Below, one piece after another: positions 50,592 through 58,801 of a stretch of 64,000 bases of DNA. The stretch lies in assembly GCA_031254035.1 (NCBI GenBank), contig JAIRVF010000150.1, forward strand, positions 1 through 64,000. The letters run 5' to 3'. Numbering within the stretch: the first letter of the stretch is position 1; every line of letters begins with the position of its first letter. The DNA is from Paenibacillus sp. (lineage in GTDB: Bacteria; Bacillota; Bacilli; Paenibacillales; Paenibacillaceae). The notes below the pieces were generated by a model that was not told where the DNA came from, did not search any database, and saw only the letters and a program-made list of their open reading frames with translations. The position numbers and the translations under genes were made by a program.

Positions 50592-52046
50592 TTATAAATG
50601 CGATCTCAAACGTTCGATCACGCGATCCTTGCCCAAGAGATAGATCGTTTCGTTCAAATCACGACCATGCATTTGGCCCGTCAGTGCTACACGGATTGGC
50701 ATAAACAGCTGTTTGCCCTTAAATCCGGTTTCTTTCTGCACTTCTTTGATCAGCGCTGCGATGCGAGTGGCTGAGAATTCATCTGCGGCTACAATTTTGC
50801 CAAGCAAAGCCTCCAGTACCGTCGGCACCTGTTCTTCAGAGAGCACCGGCTCGGCTTCTTGATCTACTTCCAGTTGGGTCCGGAAAAACATTTCGGACAG
50901 TCCGACGATATCAGAAGCTGAGACCATTTGCTCTTGATACAGAGCTACGAGTTTCTTCGCCCAGGTCTCCTGCTCCTCATTCAGATCCGCAGGCAAACGG
51001 CCCGCTTTTTGAAGGTGAGGAATCGCCAGCTTGGCGATCCGTTCCGGATCCGCATTTTTGATGTAATAGTTGTTTAGATGAGCCAACTTGTTCTGGTCAA
51101 ACACCGCAGGACTCTTCGACAAACGATCTGGGTTGAAGATCTTGATCAGTTCTTCAATGCTGTAAATTTCCTCTTCCCCTTCAGGCGACCAGCCGAGGAG
51201 GGCGATAAAGTTAACCAATGCCTCCGGCAAATAACCGAGCTGATCATACTGTTCAATGAACTGGATGATGGATTCATCCCGTTTGCTGAGCTTCTTGTGG
51301 TTTTCGTTGACGATCAGGGTCATATGTCCGAAACGCGGAGCTTCCCAGCCAAGGGCTTCATAGATCATAAGCTGGCGCGGCGTATTCGAAATATGATCCT
51401 CACCGCGCAAAACATGAGTCATTTTCATCAGATAATCATCAATGACAACTGCGTAGTTATATGTCGGAATTCCGTCTTTTTTCACGATGACAAAATCGCC
51501 GGTATCTTTTGTATTAAAAGAAATCTCACCTTTAACGATATCATCAAAGGTATAGGTCTTGTCTTCCGGAACACGGAAACGAATGCTGGCAGTACGTCCC
51601 TCGGCTTCGAATGCCTGGCGCTGCTCCTCAGTCAAATCGCGGTGTTTACCGGAATAACGTGGCGTTTCGCCGCGGTCCATCTGCTCTTCCCGTTCCTTCT
51701 CCAGCTCTTCTTCCGTGCAGTAGCAACGATAAGCGAGGCCTCTGTCCAGTAGATCCTGCGTATATTTATTATAGATATCAAGGCGTTCTGTTTGACGATA
51801 AGGACCGTATTCGCCACCGATATCAATACTTTCATCCCAGTCCAGGCCCAGCCATTTCAAATATTTCAATTGGCTCTCCTCGCCACCCGCGATGTTGCGC
51901 TTCACATCCGTATCCTCAATCCGGATTACGAAATCCCCGCCTTGATTGCGGGCATATAAATAGTTGAACAACGCCGTTCTAGCGTTTCCGATATGTAAAT
52001 GTCCTGTAGGACTTGGTGCGTACCGTACGCGAATTTTATCAGTCAT
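50592..52046 (-). CDS. gltX: Glutamate-tRNA ligase
   Basis: A 484-aa class I synthetase: HIGH motif GHLHIGNARTALFN near residue 18 and the KLSKRD (KMSKS-type) loop near residue 254. Bacillales lack GlnRS and use this enzyme also to charge tRNA-Gln with Glu. ATG at 52046 follows GGAGGGG; a longer open frame to 52082 has no ribosome site. It lies upstream of, but with promoter separate from, the cysES operon. Confidence 0.97.
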   Translation of the reverse strand: MTDKIRVRYAPSPTGHLHIGNARTALFNYLYARNQGGDFVIRIEDTDVKRNIAGGEESQLKYLKWLGLDWDESIDIGGEYGPYRQTERLDIYNKYTQDLLDRGLAYRCYCTEEELEKEREEQMDRGETPRYSGKHRDLTEEQRQAFEAEGRTASIRFRVPEDKTYTFDDIVKGEISFNTKDTGDFVIVKKDGIPTYNYAVVIDDYLMKMTHVLRGEDHISNTPRQLMIYEALGWEAPRFGHMTLIVNENHKKLSKRDESIIQFIEQYDQLGYLPEALVNFIALLGWSPEGEEEIYSIEELIKIFNPDRLSKSPAVFDQNKLAHLNNYYIKNADPERIAKLAIPHLQKAGRLPADLNEEQETWAKKLVALYQEQMVSASDIVGLSEMFFRTQLEVDQEAEPVLSEEQVPTVLEALLGKIVAADEFSATRIAALIKEVQKETGFKGKQLFMPIRVALTGQMHGRDLNETIYLLGKDRVIERLRSHL

Positions 52047-52082
52047 GGTAATACCCCTCCGCTTTGTGTTTACTCGGTTCAA

Positions 52083-52229
52083 TTCTAAAAGTTAGTGCGA
52101 AGTGACCGCTACGGTTACGGATCGTTCTTCCGATCGCTACTTTCGCTCGTTAAGAATAAACAATCTCATATTTGCAGCTTGTCACAAGATCATATTCCCT
52201 GTAAATCCCTCAAGATGATAGCACATCTT
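52083..52229. other. gltX-ispF gap with short inverted repeat
   Basis: A 147-bp gap. Near 52128-52146 GATCG...CGATC arms flank TTCTTC within GGATCGTTCTTCCGATCGC; on either side the sequence is rich in short GCTAC/CGCTC motifs. It resembles intergenic repeats of Paenibacillus but I cannot confirm a family. No open frame is convincing. Confidence 0.3.
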
Positions 52230-52706
52230 TTACATTTTTACGAGACAGACAACCGATTGTGCCGCAATACCTTCACCTCGGCCGGTAAATCCGAGCTGCT
52301 CAGTCGTGGTTGCCTTCACATTCACCTGCTCCAGATCCGCATCAAGCGCACGAGCGATAACCTCGGTCATCTGCGGGATATATGAAGCCATCTTCGGTTT
52401 CTGTGCGATAATTGTGGAGTCAATGTTGCCAAGGCGGTATCCCCGCTCCTTCGCCATTCCCCAAATGTGCAGCAGCAGCTTCAAACTGTCCGCATCCTTG
52501 AATTCCGGATCGGTATCGGGAAAATGCTTGCCGATATCCCCAAGTCCAAGCGCACCCAATATCGCGTCCGTTACCGCATGCAGCAGCACATCGGCATCCG
52601 AATGCCCAAGCAGCCCCTTTTCATAAGGAATCGTGACTCCTCCAATAATACACGGCCTGCCCTCCACGAGCTGATGCACGTCAAAACCTTGTCCTACACG
52701 TATCAT
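52230..52706 (-). CDS. ispF: 2-C-methyl-D-erythritol 2,4-cyclodiphosphate synthase
   Basis: A 158-aa MEP-pathway enzyme: GFDVHQLVEG (metal Asp and His), LLGHSDADVLLHAVTDAILG and DIGKHFPDTDPEFKDADS, then TTEQLGFTGRGEGIAAQ at the end. It works two steps after IspD, whose gene lies 5 bases upstream. Full length. Confidence 0.97.
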   Translation of the reverse strand: MIRVGQGFDVHQLVEGRPCIIGGVTIPYEKGLLGHSDADVLLHAVTDAILGALGLGDIGKHFPDTDPEFKDADSLKLLLHIWGMAKERGYRLGNIDSTIIAQKPKMASYIPQMTEVIARALDADLEQVNVKATTTEQLGFTGRGEGIAAQSVVCLVKM

Positions 52707-52711
52707 GTTTT

Positions 52712-53407
52712 CTACTCTCCCCTCCGATTTAACATGAATGCAGCATATTCCAAATCCTCCGGAGTTGTAATCTTGATATTGGTATAGCTGCCTTCTACGA
52801 CACTTACCGGGATGCCCATTCTTTCCACAAGCATGGAATCATCCGTTCCGGTAAAACCGTCAGCCTCGGCCTGCTCATGAGCCTTTCTTAAATCAGAAAG
52901 ACGAAAAGCCTGTGGGGTATGAATCGCCCACAGACTCCGGCGGTCGGGGGTTGCCTCGATCGTTCCCAACCCGCTCACCTGTTTGATGGTATCCTTCACC
53001 TTCACGGCGAGTACAGCAGCTCCGGTAAGCACAGCTTTCCGGTAGCAAGACTCGATATGTGCAGGTTCAACGAACGGGCGTACGCCATCATGTACCATTA
53101 CCCATTCCGTACCGATTTGGAGCAAACCTCTATAAACGGACTGCTGTCTTTCGCGGCCGCCCGGTATCACTTTAATCACTTTGCGAAGTCCATACCGGGA
53201 TACCCACTCGATACATCGATCGATATCATCAGCTCCGGTCACCAACACGATTTCCTTTACCAGCGGCATCCGTTCAAAGACTTCCAGTGTATGCACAATG
53301 ATGGGCTTATCCTCAAGCAGCAGATACTGCTTGCTTTCATGGGTTCCCATTCGCGAGCCTTTGCCCGCGGCAACCACGATCACGCCCACATGGTTTTCTG
53401 TTTCCAA
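52712..53407 (-). CDS. ispD: 2-C-methyl-D-erythritol 4-phosphate cytidylyltransferase
   Basis: A 231-aa nucleotidyltransferase: AAGKGSRMG (CTP-binding loop) near the start, VMVHDGVRPFV in the middle, TGTDDSMLVERMGIPV and ITTPEDLEYA near the end. TTG at 53407 is the likely start, after GGGAGG; an in-frame TTG at 53428 overlaps that site. Coupled to ispF downstream. Confidence 0.95.
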   Translation of the reverse strand: METENHVGVIVVAAGKGSRMGTHESKQYLLLEDKPIIVHTLEVFERMPLVKEIVLVTGADDIDRCIEWVSRYGLRKVIKVIPGGRERQQSVYRGLLQIGTEWVMVHDGVRPFVEPAHIESCYRKAVLTGAAVLAVKVKDTIKQVSGLGTIEATPDRRSLWAIHTPQAFRLSDLRKAHEQAEADGFTGTDDSMLVERMGIPVSVVEGSYTNIKITTPEDLEYAAFMLNRRGE

Positions 53408-53466
53408 GCTGCGTTTTGCCTCCCTCAAACCGAAAGAAAAAAGTTTATAATCCCATCATACCCCTT

Positions 53467-54543
53467 TTACTGGGCTTTTTCCAACAGTTTTGGTTTGGCA
53501 AAAATCATCCGTCCCGCAGAAGTCTGGAGAACGCTCGTCACTAGTACCTCCATCATGCTTCCGATATAATCACGACCGCCTTCGACCACGATCATGGTTC
53601 CGTCATCCAAGTAAGCCACGCCCTGGCCGTGTTCCTTACCGTCCTTGATCACCTGCACCATAATCTCTTCCCCAGGCAGAACGACCGGCTTGACGGCATT
53701 GGCCAAATCGTTAATATTTAGCACAGATACTCCTTGAAGCTCGCAGACCTTATTCAAGTTGTAATCGTTGGTGACTACTTTACCCTCAAGCACCTTGGCG
53801 AGCTTAACTAGTTTGCTGTCTACCTCTGAAATCTCTTCAAAGTCCCCCTCGTAAATCAGCACCCGTACATCCAGTTCTTTTTGAATTTTATTTAAAATAT
53901 CGAGCCCCCTACGTCCACGATTGCGTTTGAGCAAATCCGAGGAATCGGCGATATGCTGGAGCTCCTCAAGTACAAACTCCGGAATGACGATCGTACCTTC
54001 GATAAAACCCGTTTTGCAGATATCCGCGATCCGGCCGTCGATGATGACGCTCGTATCCAGAATTTTATGCTCTTCGATCTTCCGTTCCTCGTACGCGTCC
54101 CTCTTGCTCCATCTTCCAGAAGTCCAGAGTGTCGCAAGCTCATCTCTTTTATCCAATCCGATCCGGAATCCCATGTATCCGCAAAAAAGCGTCAGCCCTA
54201 CAGCGGCGAGATCCCCAGCCTTTCCAGCCCAAGCCAAGCTAGGGTAGATCAGCAGCGATAGCAAAAGCCCTCCCGTTAAGCCCGTAGATCCGGCCGCAAG
54301 CTCATTCATCGGCATTCCCGCCAGCGATTCGATTACCGTCTGCAAGCGAGTTGCCAGTGCTTGAGCACACAGGGAACCTATCAACAAAAATAAAATTGCT
54401 CCAAGTCCTGCGAACAGTAAGCCGCCCCATACAGAATGATCAGCGCCTAATTTAGGGAACGCCCATCCGGCTGATTGATGAAGGGTATAACCCGTCCAAG
54501 CGCCGCACAGACCAGCAAACGCCATAATAAATTTTCTCAGCAT
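53467..54543 (-). CDS. PIN and TRAM domain protein (YacL-like)
   Basis: A 358-aa membrane protein. Four hydrophobic segments occupy residues about 1-140 (one is LLFAGLGAILFLLIGSLCA). A PIN nuclease-like domain follows: HKILDTSVIIDGRIADI with catalytic Asp, LEELQHIADSSDLLKRNRGR, VVTNDYNLNKVCEL. A TRAM domain closes the chain (LPGEEIMVQVIKDGKEHGQG). B. subtilis YacL has this layout and the same place before ispD. Its RNA target is unknown. Confidence 0.92.
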   Translation of the reverse strand: MLRKFIMAFAGLCGAWTGYTLHQSAGWAFPKLGADHSVWGGLLFAGLGAILFLLIGSLCAQALATRLQTVIESLAGMPMNELAAGSTGLTGGLLLSLLIYPSLAWAGKAGDLAAVGLTLFCGYMGFRIGLDKRDELATLWTSGRWSKRDAYEERKIEEHKILDTSVIIDGRIADICKTGFIEGTIVIPEFVLEELQHIADSSDLLKRNRGRRGLDILNKIQKELDVRVLIYEGDFEEISEVDSKLVKLAKVLEGKVVTNDYNLNKVCELQGVSVLNINDLANAVKPVVLPGEEIMVQVIKDGKEHGQGVAYLDDGTMIVVEGGRDYIGSMMEVLVTSVLQTSAGRMIFAKPKLLEKAQ

Positions 54544-54684
54544 ATAGTTCCCACACCTCCTTGATTGTATTAGTTATACATATTTCCTTAGCAGTATGGT
54601 CCAAATTCGGGATGCATAATCCTGGTTGTTCCACTTTTTTCTTATCCCTTTTTGAAATTCATCATCAAAAGAAGTGTCATTTTT

Positions 54685-54714
54685 GGTTGAAAGTGGGTAA
54701 TTGCCTGGCATATA
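54685..54714 (+). promoter_or_regulatory. Sigma-A promoter of the 131-aa gene
   Basis: TTGAAA (54685-54690), 18-bp spacer, TATAAT (54709-54714); the ATG follows 36 bases downstream. Confidence 0.75.
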
Positions 54715-54750
54715 ATGAATTCAATTCTTATGCTAGAGGTGAAAAGGAAA

Positions 54751-55146
54751 ATGAGCGCACCAAGTTTACAGTCTTTTCAGGATCAGGTTTCCGAACTGTT
54801 GCTCCGTCACCGCAGTCTATTGGATGTGCTGTCCAAAAACGGGCAAAGCAGTGCCTCCGTCAACCGAGCTGTAGCCAAGGCGATTACGGACTGCGGCTGT
54901 ATCGAATTGCATGCTAGCAAACAGTCCTTTGAACCTGAAGTGAATCTGGAAAAAGCCAAGGAATTGGCACGGACTCATGTCCGCGGAGAGTTATGCGAAA
55001 ACTGTAAGGAAATTATCAGCACAGAGCTAGGACGCAATATTTTTTACATGTCGGCTTTATGCAATCTGCTTGATATCAACATGGATGAGGTCGTTCAAAA
55101 AGAATCGCAGAAATGCTCCACCCTTGGCTGGTTTAATATGTCATAA
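54751..55146 (+). CDS. Small cytosolic Cys-containing protein, 131 aa
   Basis: A helical protein without signal or membrane segment. Visible parts: a first helix-rich half (SLQSFQDQVSELLLRHRSLL, SKNGQSSASVNRAVAKAIT), the DCGCIELHASKQ block, a CENCKEI pair, and RNIFYMSALCNLLDINMDEV near the end. The spaced Cys residues could bind a metal. I think it is a conserved Paenibacillus protein found here, but I cannot name a function; a nucleotide-pyrophosphohydrolase-like helical bundle is one possibility by look only. ATG at 54751 follows AGAGGTGAAAAGG. It runs opposite to all its neighbours and converges with pssA. Confidence 0.75.
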   Translation: MSAPSLQSFQDQVSELLLRHRSLLDVLSKNGQSSASVNRAVAKAITDCGCIELHASKQSFEPEVNLEKAKELARTHVRGELCENCKEIISTELGRNIFYMSALCNLLDINMDEVVQKESQKCSTLGWFNMS

Positions 55147-55296
55147 ACTAAGCCAATCGCATCATAGGCCTTGATATACATGAAGAAACATCTATCGATG
55201 GCTTTTCAAAGAAGTCAGACACTCTTTAGCAGATGTGTTTTTCTTGGAATATCAGGATGCATTTTGCATGAAGCTTAACTTAAATATTTTCAAACA

Positions 55297-55345
55297 AAAA
55301 AAGCATTTATTTCGCTGCCGAAGCAGGAAATAAATGCTTTTTATT
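55297..55345. terminator. Bidirectional terminator between the 131-aa gene and pssA
   Basis: AAAAAGCATTTATTTC and GAAATAAATGCTTTTT form a perfect 16-bp stem around a 13-base loop. A-run and T-run sides allow use in both directions. Bases 55147-55296 hold nothing recognised. Confidence 0.95.
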
Positions 55346-55362
55346 ATCCGGGTATTGTTCTC

Positions 55363-56091
55363 TTATGAGTGATCGTTGTAAACCTTTTGATCCGTACCCT
55401 CGTCCGAATGGCGTTTACGGAAAAGCCTCTCTACATTTTGTTTCAATCCGTAAGCTGCGTAAAGCACCAATGGCACGAAAATAAGCTTGGATACTTGATC
55501 CGGAAAAATAACGGCTACGGCTACTCCCGCTATAATGACGACAGGGGCGTACATCACAGCTTTTTTCGGAAATCCAACTTTCTTGAAGTTGGGGTATTTC
55601 ACCGTGCTGACCATCAGATACGAAAGAATCAGCATGGCGATGATCATATAAGGGGCCGAGATTTCTTTATGAAACAGCGACAGTGTGGCAAGAACGCCTC
55701 CTGCAGCCGGTATGGGTAATCCAATAAAATATCCCGGAATCCCGGATTGAACATTAAAACGCGCCAACCGCAGAGCTCCGCAAATTGGGAAAATGACAGT
55801 GACAGTCCAGATCAACCCCTGATGCATCCCATGGAAAGAAGAAACATACATGATGAGTGCAGGTGCAATTCCAAAAGAGATCACATCCGAGAGAGAATCC
55901 AGTTCCTTGCCAAATTCGCTTTGTGCATTGAGCGCACGAGCCATCCGGCCGTCCAAACCGTCACAAAGCATCGCAATAATTATCATGATGGCAGCTAAAT
56001 TAAATTTGTTGTCAAAAGCCAGCATAATTCCTACCATTCCGAGACACAAGTTACATAACGTAAACATGTTCGGAATTGACTTAGTAAACAC
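55363..56091 (-). CDS. pssA: CDP-diacylglycerol-serine O-phosphatidyltransferase
   Basis: A 242-aa integral membrane enzyme of phosphatidylserine synthesis. The CDP-alcohol phosphotransferase motif is complete (DGLDGRMARALN...GKELDSLSD, about residues 44-69). Six or more hydrophobic segments follow. GTG at 56091 after GAGGTGA is the likely start. The charged C-terminal tail (RKRHSDEGTDQKVYND) is cytoplasmic. Confidence 0.95.
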   Translation of the reverse strand: MFTKSIPNMFTLCNLCLGMVGIMLAFDNKFNLAAIMIIIAMLCDGLDGRMARALNAQSEFGKELDSLSDVISFGIAPALIMYVSSFHGMHQGLIWTVTVIFPICGALRLARFNVQSGIPGYFIGLPIPAAGGVLATLSLFHKEISAPYMIIAMLILSYLMVSTVKYPNFKKVGFPKKAVMYAPVVIIAGVAVAVIFPDQVSKLIFVPLVLYAAYGLKQNVERLFRKRHSDEGTDQKVYNDHS

Positions 56092-56146
56092 TTCATCACC
56101 TCGAATCTTATTAGTACCCCTGTATCATCCCTTGATTGTATGGCAT

Positions 56147-57223
56147 TTAAATTTGTCTGTCAATGAATACTTGCTCCTGTAGTCGTTTCAGGCCTTCTTT
56201 GATGTTGCGGGCTCGGACTTCGCCAATTCCATCGACCTCATCCAATTCCTCGATCGTTGCCATCATAACATGCGGCAGCTGGCCGAAGCGCTCAACAAGA
56301 TTATGAATGATCACGTTTGGCAACCGCGGTATTTTGTTCAATATGCGGTAACCTCTTGGCGCGATTGATTCCTCCGATGTCGCTGCTGAAAGTGGATAAC
56401 CAAGAAGACGCATGACGTAATGAATATCGAGCAGTTCATCATCCGTTGCGCGTTTCAGTCCTGCAATCATCTCACGAATCTTCTCGTCATTGTCCTCCCG
56501 AGCATAATCCTTGTATAGAAGCCAAGCTTCCTCCTCCATATTGCTGACCAGCTCTTCCATCTGCATGCTGATCAAACGTCCTTCATTGCCCAGCTCATTG
56601 ATGTAGCGTTTGATTTCCATCTTGATACGCAGCACCATTTCTACCCGCTGGATAACGTTGACCACTTCCGGCACAGTAACCAGTTCTTCAAATTCGGATG
56701 CCGACAGGTTGGTGAGCGACTGATTCAGCACAGCCCGGTATTTTTCAAGCGTTTGGATCGCTTGGTTCGCTTTCGTTAAAATAACACCGATTTCTTTCAG
56801 CGCATATCTGAGTGTACCCTGATATAAAGTAATAATGTTACGGCGCTGGGAAATCGATACGACCAGCTTGCCTGTCTGCTTGGCGACACGTTCTGCGGTA
56901 CGGTGACGGATGCCCGTTTCAATCGAGGAAATGGAGGAATCAGGAATCAACTGGGTATTGGCGTACAGAATCCGCTTCAAGTCCTCACTCAATATAATGG
57001 CCCCATCCATCTTGGCCAACTCGTATAAATAGTTGGGTGAAAAATCGCAGTTAATCGAAAAGCCGCCATCGACAACTTCCATGACTTCCGGACTGTAGCC
57101 AACAACAAGCAGACCTCCGGTTTTGGCGCGTAGCACATTTTCCAGGCCATCCCGAAACGCAGTGCCCGGTGCGACCAGCTTAAGCAGGTCGTTCATTTTA
57201 TCCAATTGGTTAGGTTCCTTCAA
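56147..57223 (-). CDS. disA: DNA integrity scanning diadenylate cyclase DisA
   Basis: A 358-aa DisA. The N-terminal DAC domain has DGAIIL (about residue 75) and GIRHRTAERVAKQ (about residue 106), the c-di-AMP synthase motifs; a helical linker leads to a helix-hairpin-helix DNA-binding end (VDGIGEVRARNIKEGL). It scans DNA and delays sporulation upon damage. Start TTG at 57223, 13 bases after the radA stop, in operon with radA, as in Bacillus. Confidence 0.97.
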   Translation of the reverse strand: MKEPNQLDKMNDLLKLVAPGTAFRDGLENVLRAKTGGLLVVGYSPEVMEVVDGGFSINCDFSPNYLYELAKMDGAIILSEDLKRILYANTQLIPDSSISSIETGIRHRTAERVAKQTGKLVVSISQRRNIITLYQGTLRYALKEIGVILTKANQAIQTLEKYRAVLNQSLTNLSASEFEELVTVPEVVNVIQRVEMVLRIKMEIKRYINELGNEGRLISMQMEELVSNMEEEAWLLYKDYAREDNDEKIREMIAGLKRATDDELLDIHYVMRLLGYPLSAATSEESIAPRGYRILNKIPRLPNVIIHNLVERFGQLPHVMMATIEELDEVDGIGEVRARNIKEGLKRLQEQVFIDRQI

Positions 57224-57236
57224 CTCTTTCTGCCCC

Positions 57237-58604
57237 CTAATCTAACGCGACCGCTAGTGCATCCGCCACGGTATTGATACCAATGATTTCAATTCCTTTG
57301 GGATGCTTCCAGCCTTTTAAGCTTTTCTCCGGCATGATAATCCGCTTAAAGCCCAGCTTCTCAGCTTCCTTCACTCGTTGCTCTGCGCGTGAGACTGCCC
57401 GCACCTCACCGGTCAACCCCACTTCTCCGAACATAACATCAAACGGCTTTGTCGGAATATCTCGGAAACTGGAGGCAATGCTGACAGCAATCGCCAAGTC
57501 CACCGCCGGCTCATCCAGTTTTACTCCGCCAGCAACATTCAGGTAAGCATCCTGATTCTGCAGGAACATCCCCATCCGTTTCTCCAGTACCGCAATGATA
57601 AGTCCCATCCGGTGATGGTCGACGCCCGTGCACATCCGGCGCGGCGACGGAAAGTGCGTGGAGGAAATCAACGCCTGGAGCTCAACAAGTACAGGCCGGG
57701 TTCCTTCCATACTGGCAACAACCGTTGATCCTGCAACGCCCAGCGGACGTTCGGATAGAAACAGCTCGGAAGGGTTCCCCACTTCCACTAGGCCCGATTC
57801 GTTCATTTCAAAAATGCCGATCTCATTGGTGGATCCAAAGCGGTTTTTAACAGCCCGTAAAAGCCGATACGTATGATGCCGCTCCCCTTCAAAATACAAA
57901 ACACAGTCAACCATATGTTCAAGCAGTCTCGGACCAGCAATGGCCCCTTCCTTCGTGACATGCCCTACAAGCACGGTGGCAATGCCCAGACCTTTGGCTA
58001 CCCGCATAAAACGGGCGGTGCATTCTCTGACCTGAGCCACGCTGCCGGGGGCGCTCGTTACTTCCGGTATATAGACTGTTTGGATGGAGTCAATAACTAG
58101 AAACTGCGGTTTGATGCTATTAATCGCTTCTTCAATGAGGTCCATATTGGTTTCGCATAATACGTAAAGCTCAGAAGATAAAGCTCCGAGGCGATCTGCT
58201 CGAAGTTTGGTCTGACGTACGGATTCCTCTCCAGAAACATAAAGAACGCGCAGACCCAATTGCGTCAAAGCATGCGAGGTTTGCAGCAGCAGCGTCGATT
58301 TCCCGATCCCCGGATCTCCGCCGACCAAAATCAGCGAGCCGGGAACGATTCCTCCGCCAAGAACACGGTTTAGCTCACCGATTCCGGTTTGCACCCGTGC
58401 TTCATTACTACTTTCTATATTTATGATCGAAAGCGCCTTTTCTTTACTGTGAAACAGCGGAGAGTTCATCCCCTGTGTTTTAATGACGCTTTCAGTCTCT
58501 TCCACCATCGTATTCCAAGCCTGACAGCCTGGACATTTACCATACCACTTGGCAGCTTCATAGCCGCATTCCGTACAGTAAAATTTTGTTTTCTTCTTAG
58601 CCAT
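57237..58604 (-). CDS. radA: DNA repair protein RadA
   Basis: A 455-aa RecA-like DnaB-type branch-migration helicase. It has a zinc finger (CTECGYEAAKWYGKCPGC), Walker A GGDPGIGKSTLL near residue 95, the RadA motif KNRFGSTNEIG near residue 255 and a Lon-protease-like C-terminal domain (AGGVKLDEPAVDLAIA). ATG at 58604. A 197-bp gap to the clpC terminator side holds its promoter, not clearly resolved (several A+T-rich -10-like strings). Confidence 0.97.
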   Translation of the reverse strand: MAKKKTKFYCTECGYEAAKWYGKCPGCQAWNTMVEETESVIKTQGMNSPLFHSKEKALSIINIESSNEARVQTGIGELNRVLGGGIVPGSLILVGGDPGIGKSTLLLQTSHALTQLGLRVLYVSGEESVRQTKLRADRLGALSSELYVLCETNMDLIEEAINSIKPQFLVIDSIQTVYIPEVTSAPGSVAQVRECTARFMRVAKGLGIATVLVGHVTKEGAIAGPRLLEHMVDCVLYFEGERHHTYRLLRAVKNRFGSTNEIGIFEMNESGLVEVGNPSELFLSERPLGVAGSTVVASMEGTRPVLVELQALISSTHFPSPRRMCTGVDHHRMGLIIAVLEKRMGMFLQNQDAYLNVAGGVKLDEPAVDLAIAVSIASSFRDIPTKPFDVMFGEVGLTGEVRAVSRAEQRVKEAEKLGFKRIIMPEKSLKGWKHPKGIEIIGINTVADALAVALD

Positions 58605-58725
58605 GATCTCTCCTTAGATATGGAATTTGTCTGATTTTGTCGGACACTCAGAAAATTGGCATTATTATAATTTTACCATTTATTAAGTTTTATCGTAAAG
58701 TATTTGCAAAAAGTTTACACATGCA

Positions 58726-58774
58726 AAAGGGATTGATCCGAGCACGTATACAAAGCGCCGGATCAATCCCTTTT
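58726..58774 (-). terminator. Terminator of the ctsR-mcsA-mcsB-clpC operon
   Basis: AAAAGGGATTGATCCG and CGGATCAATCCCTTTT form a perfect 16-bp stem around an 18-base loop, with T-rich tails. It lies 27 bases past the clpC stop. Confidence 0.95.
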
Positions 58775-58801
58775 ATTTACTTATTCGATTCAATATGATG
58801 A

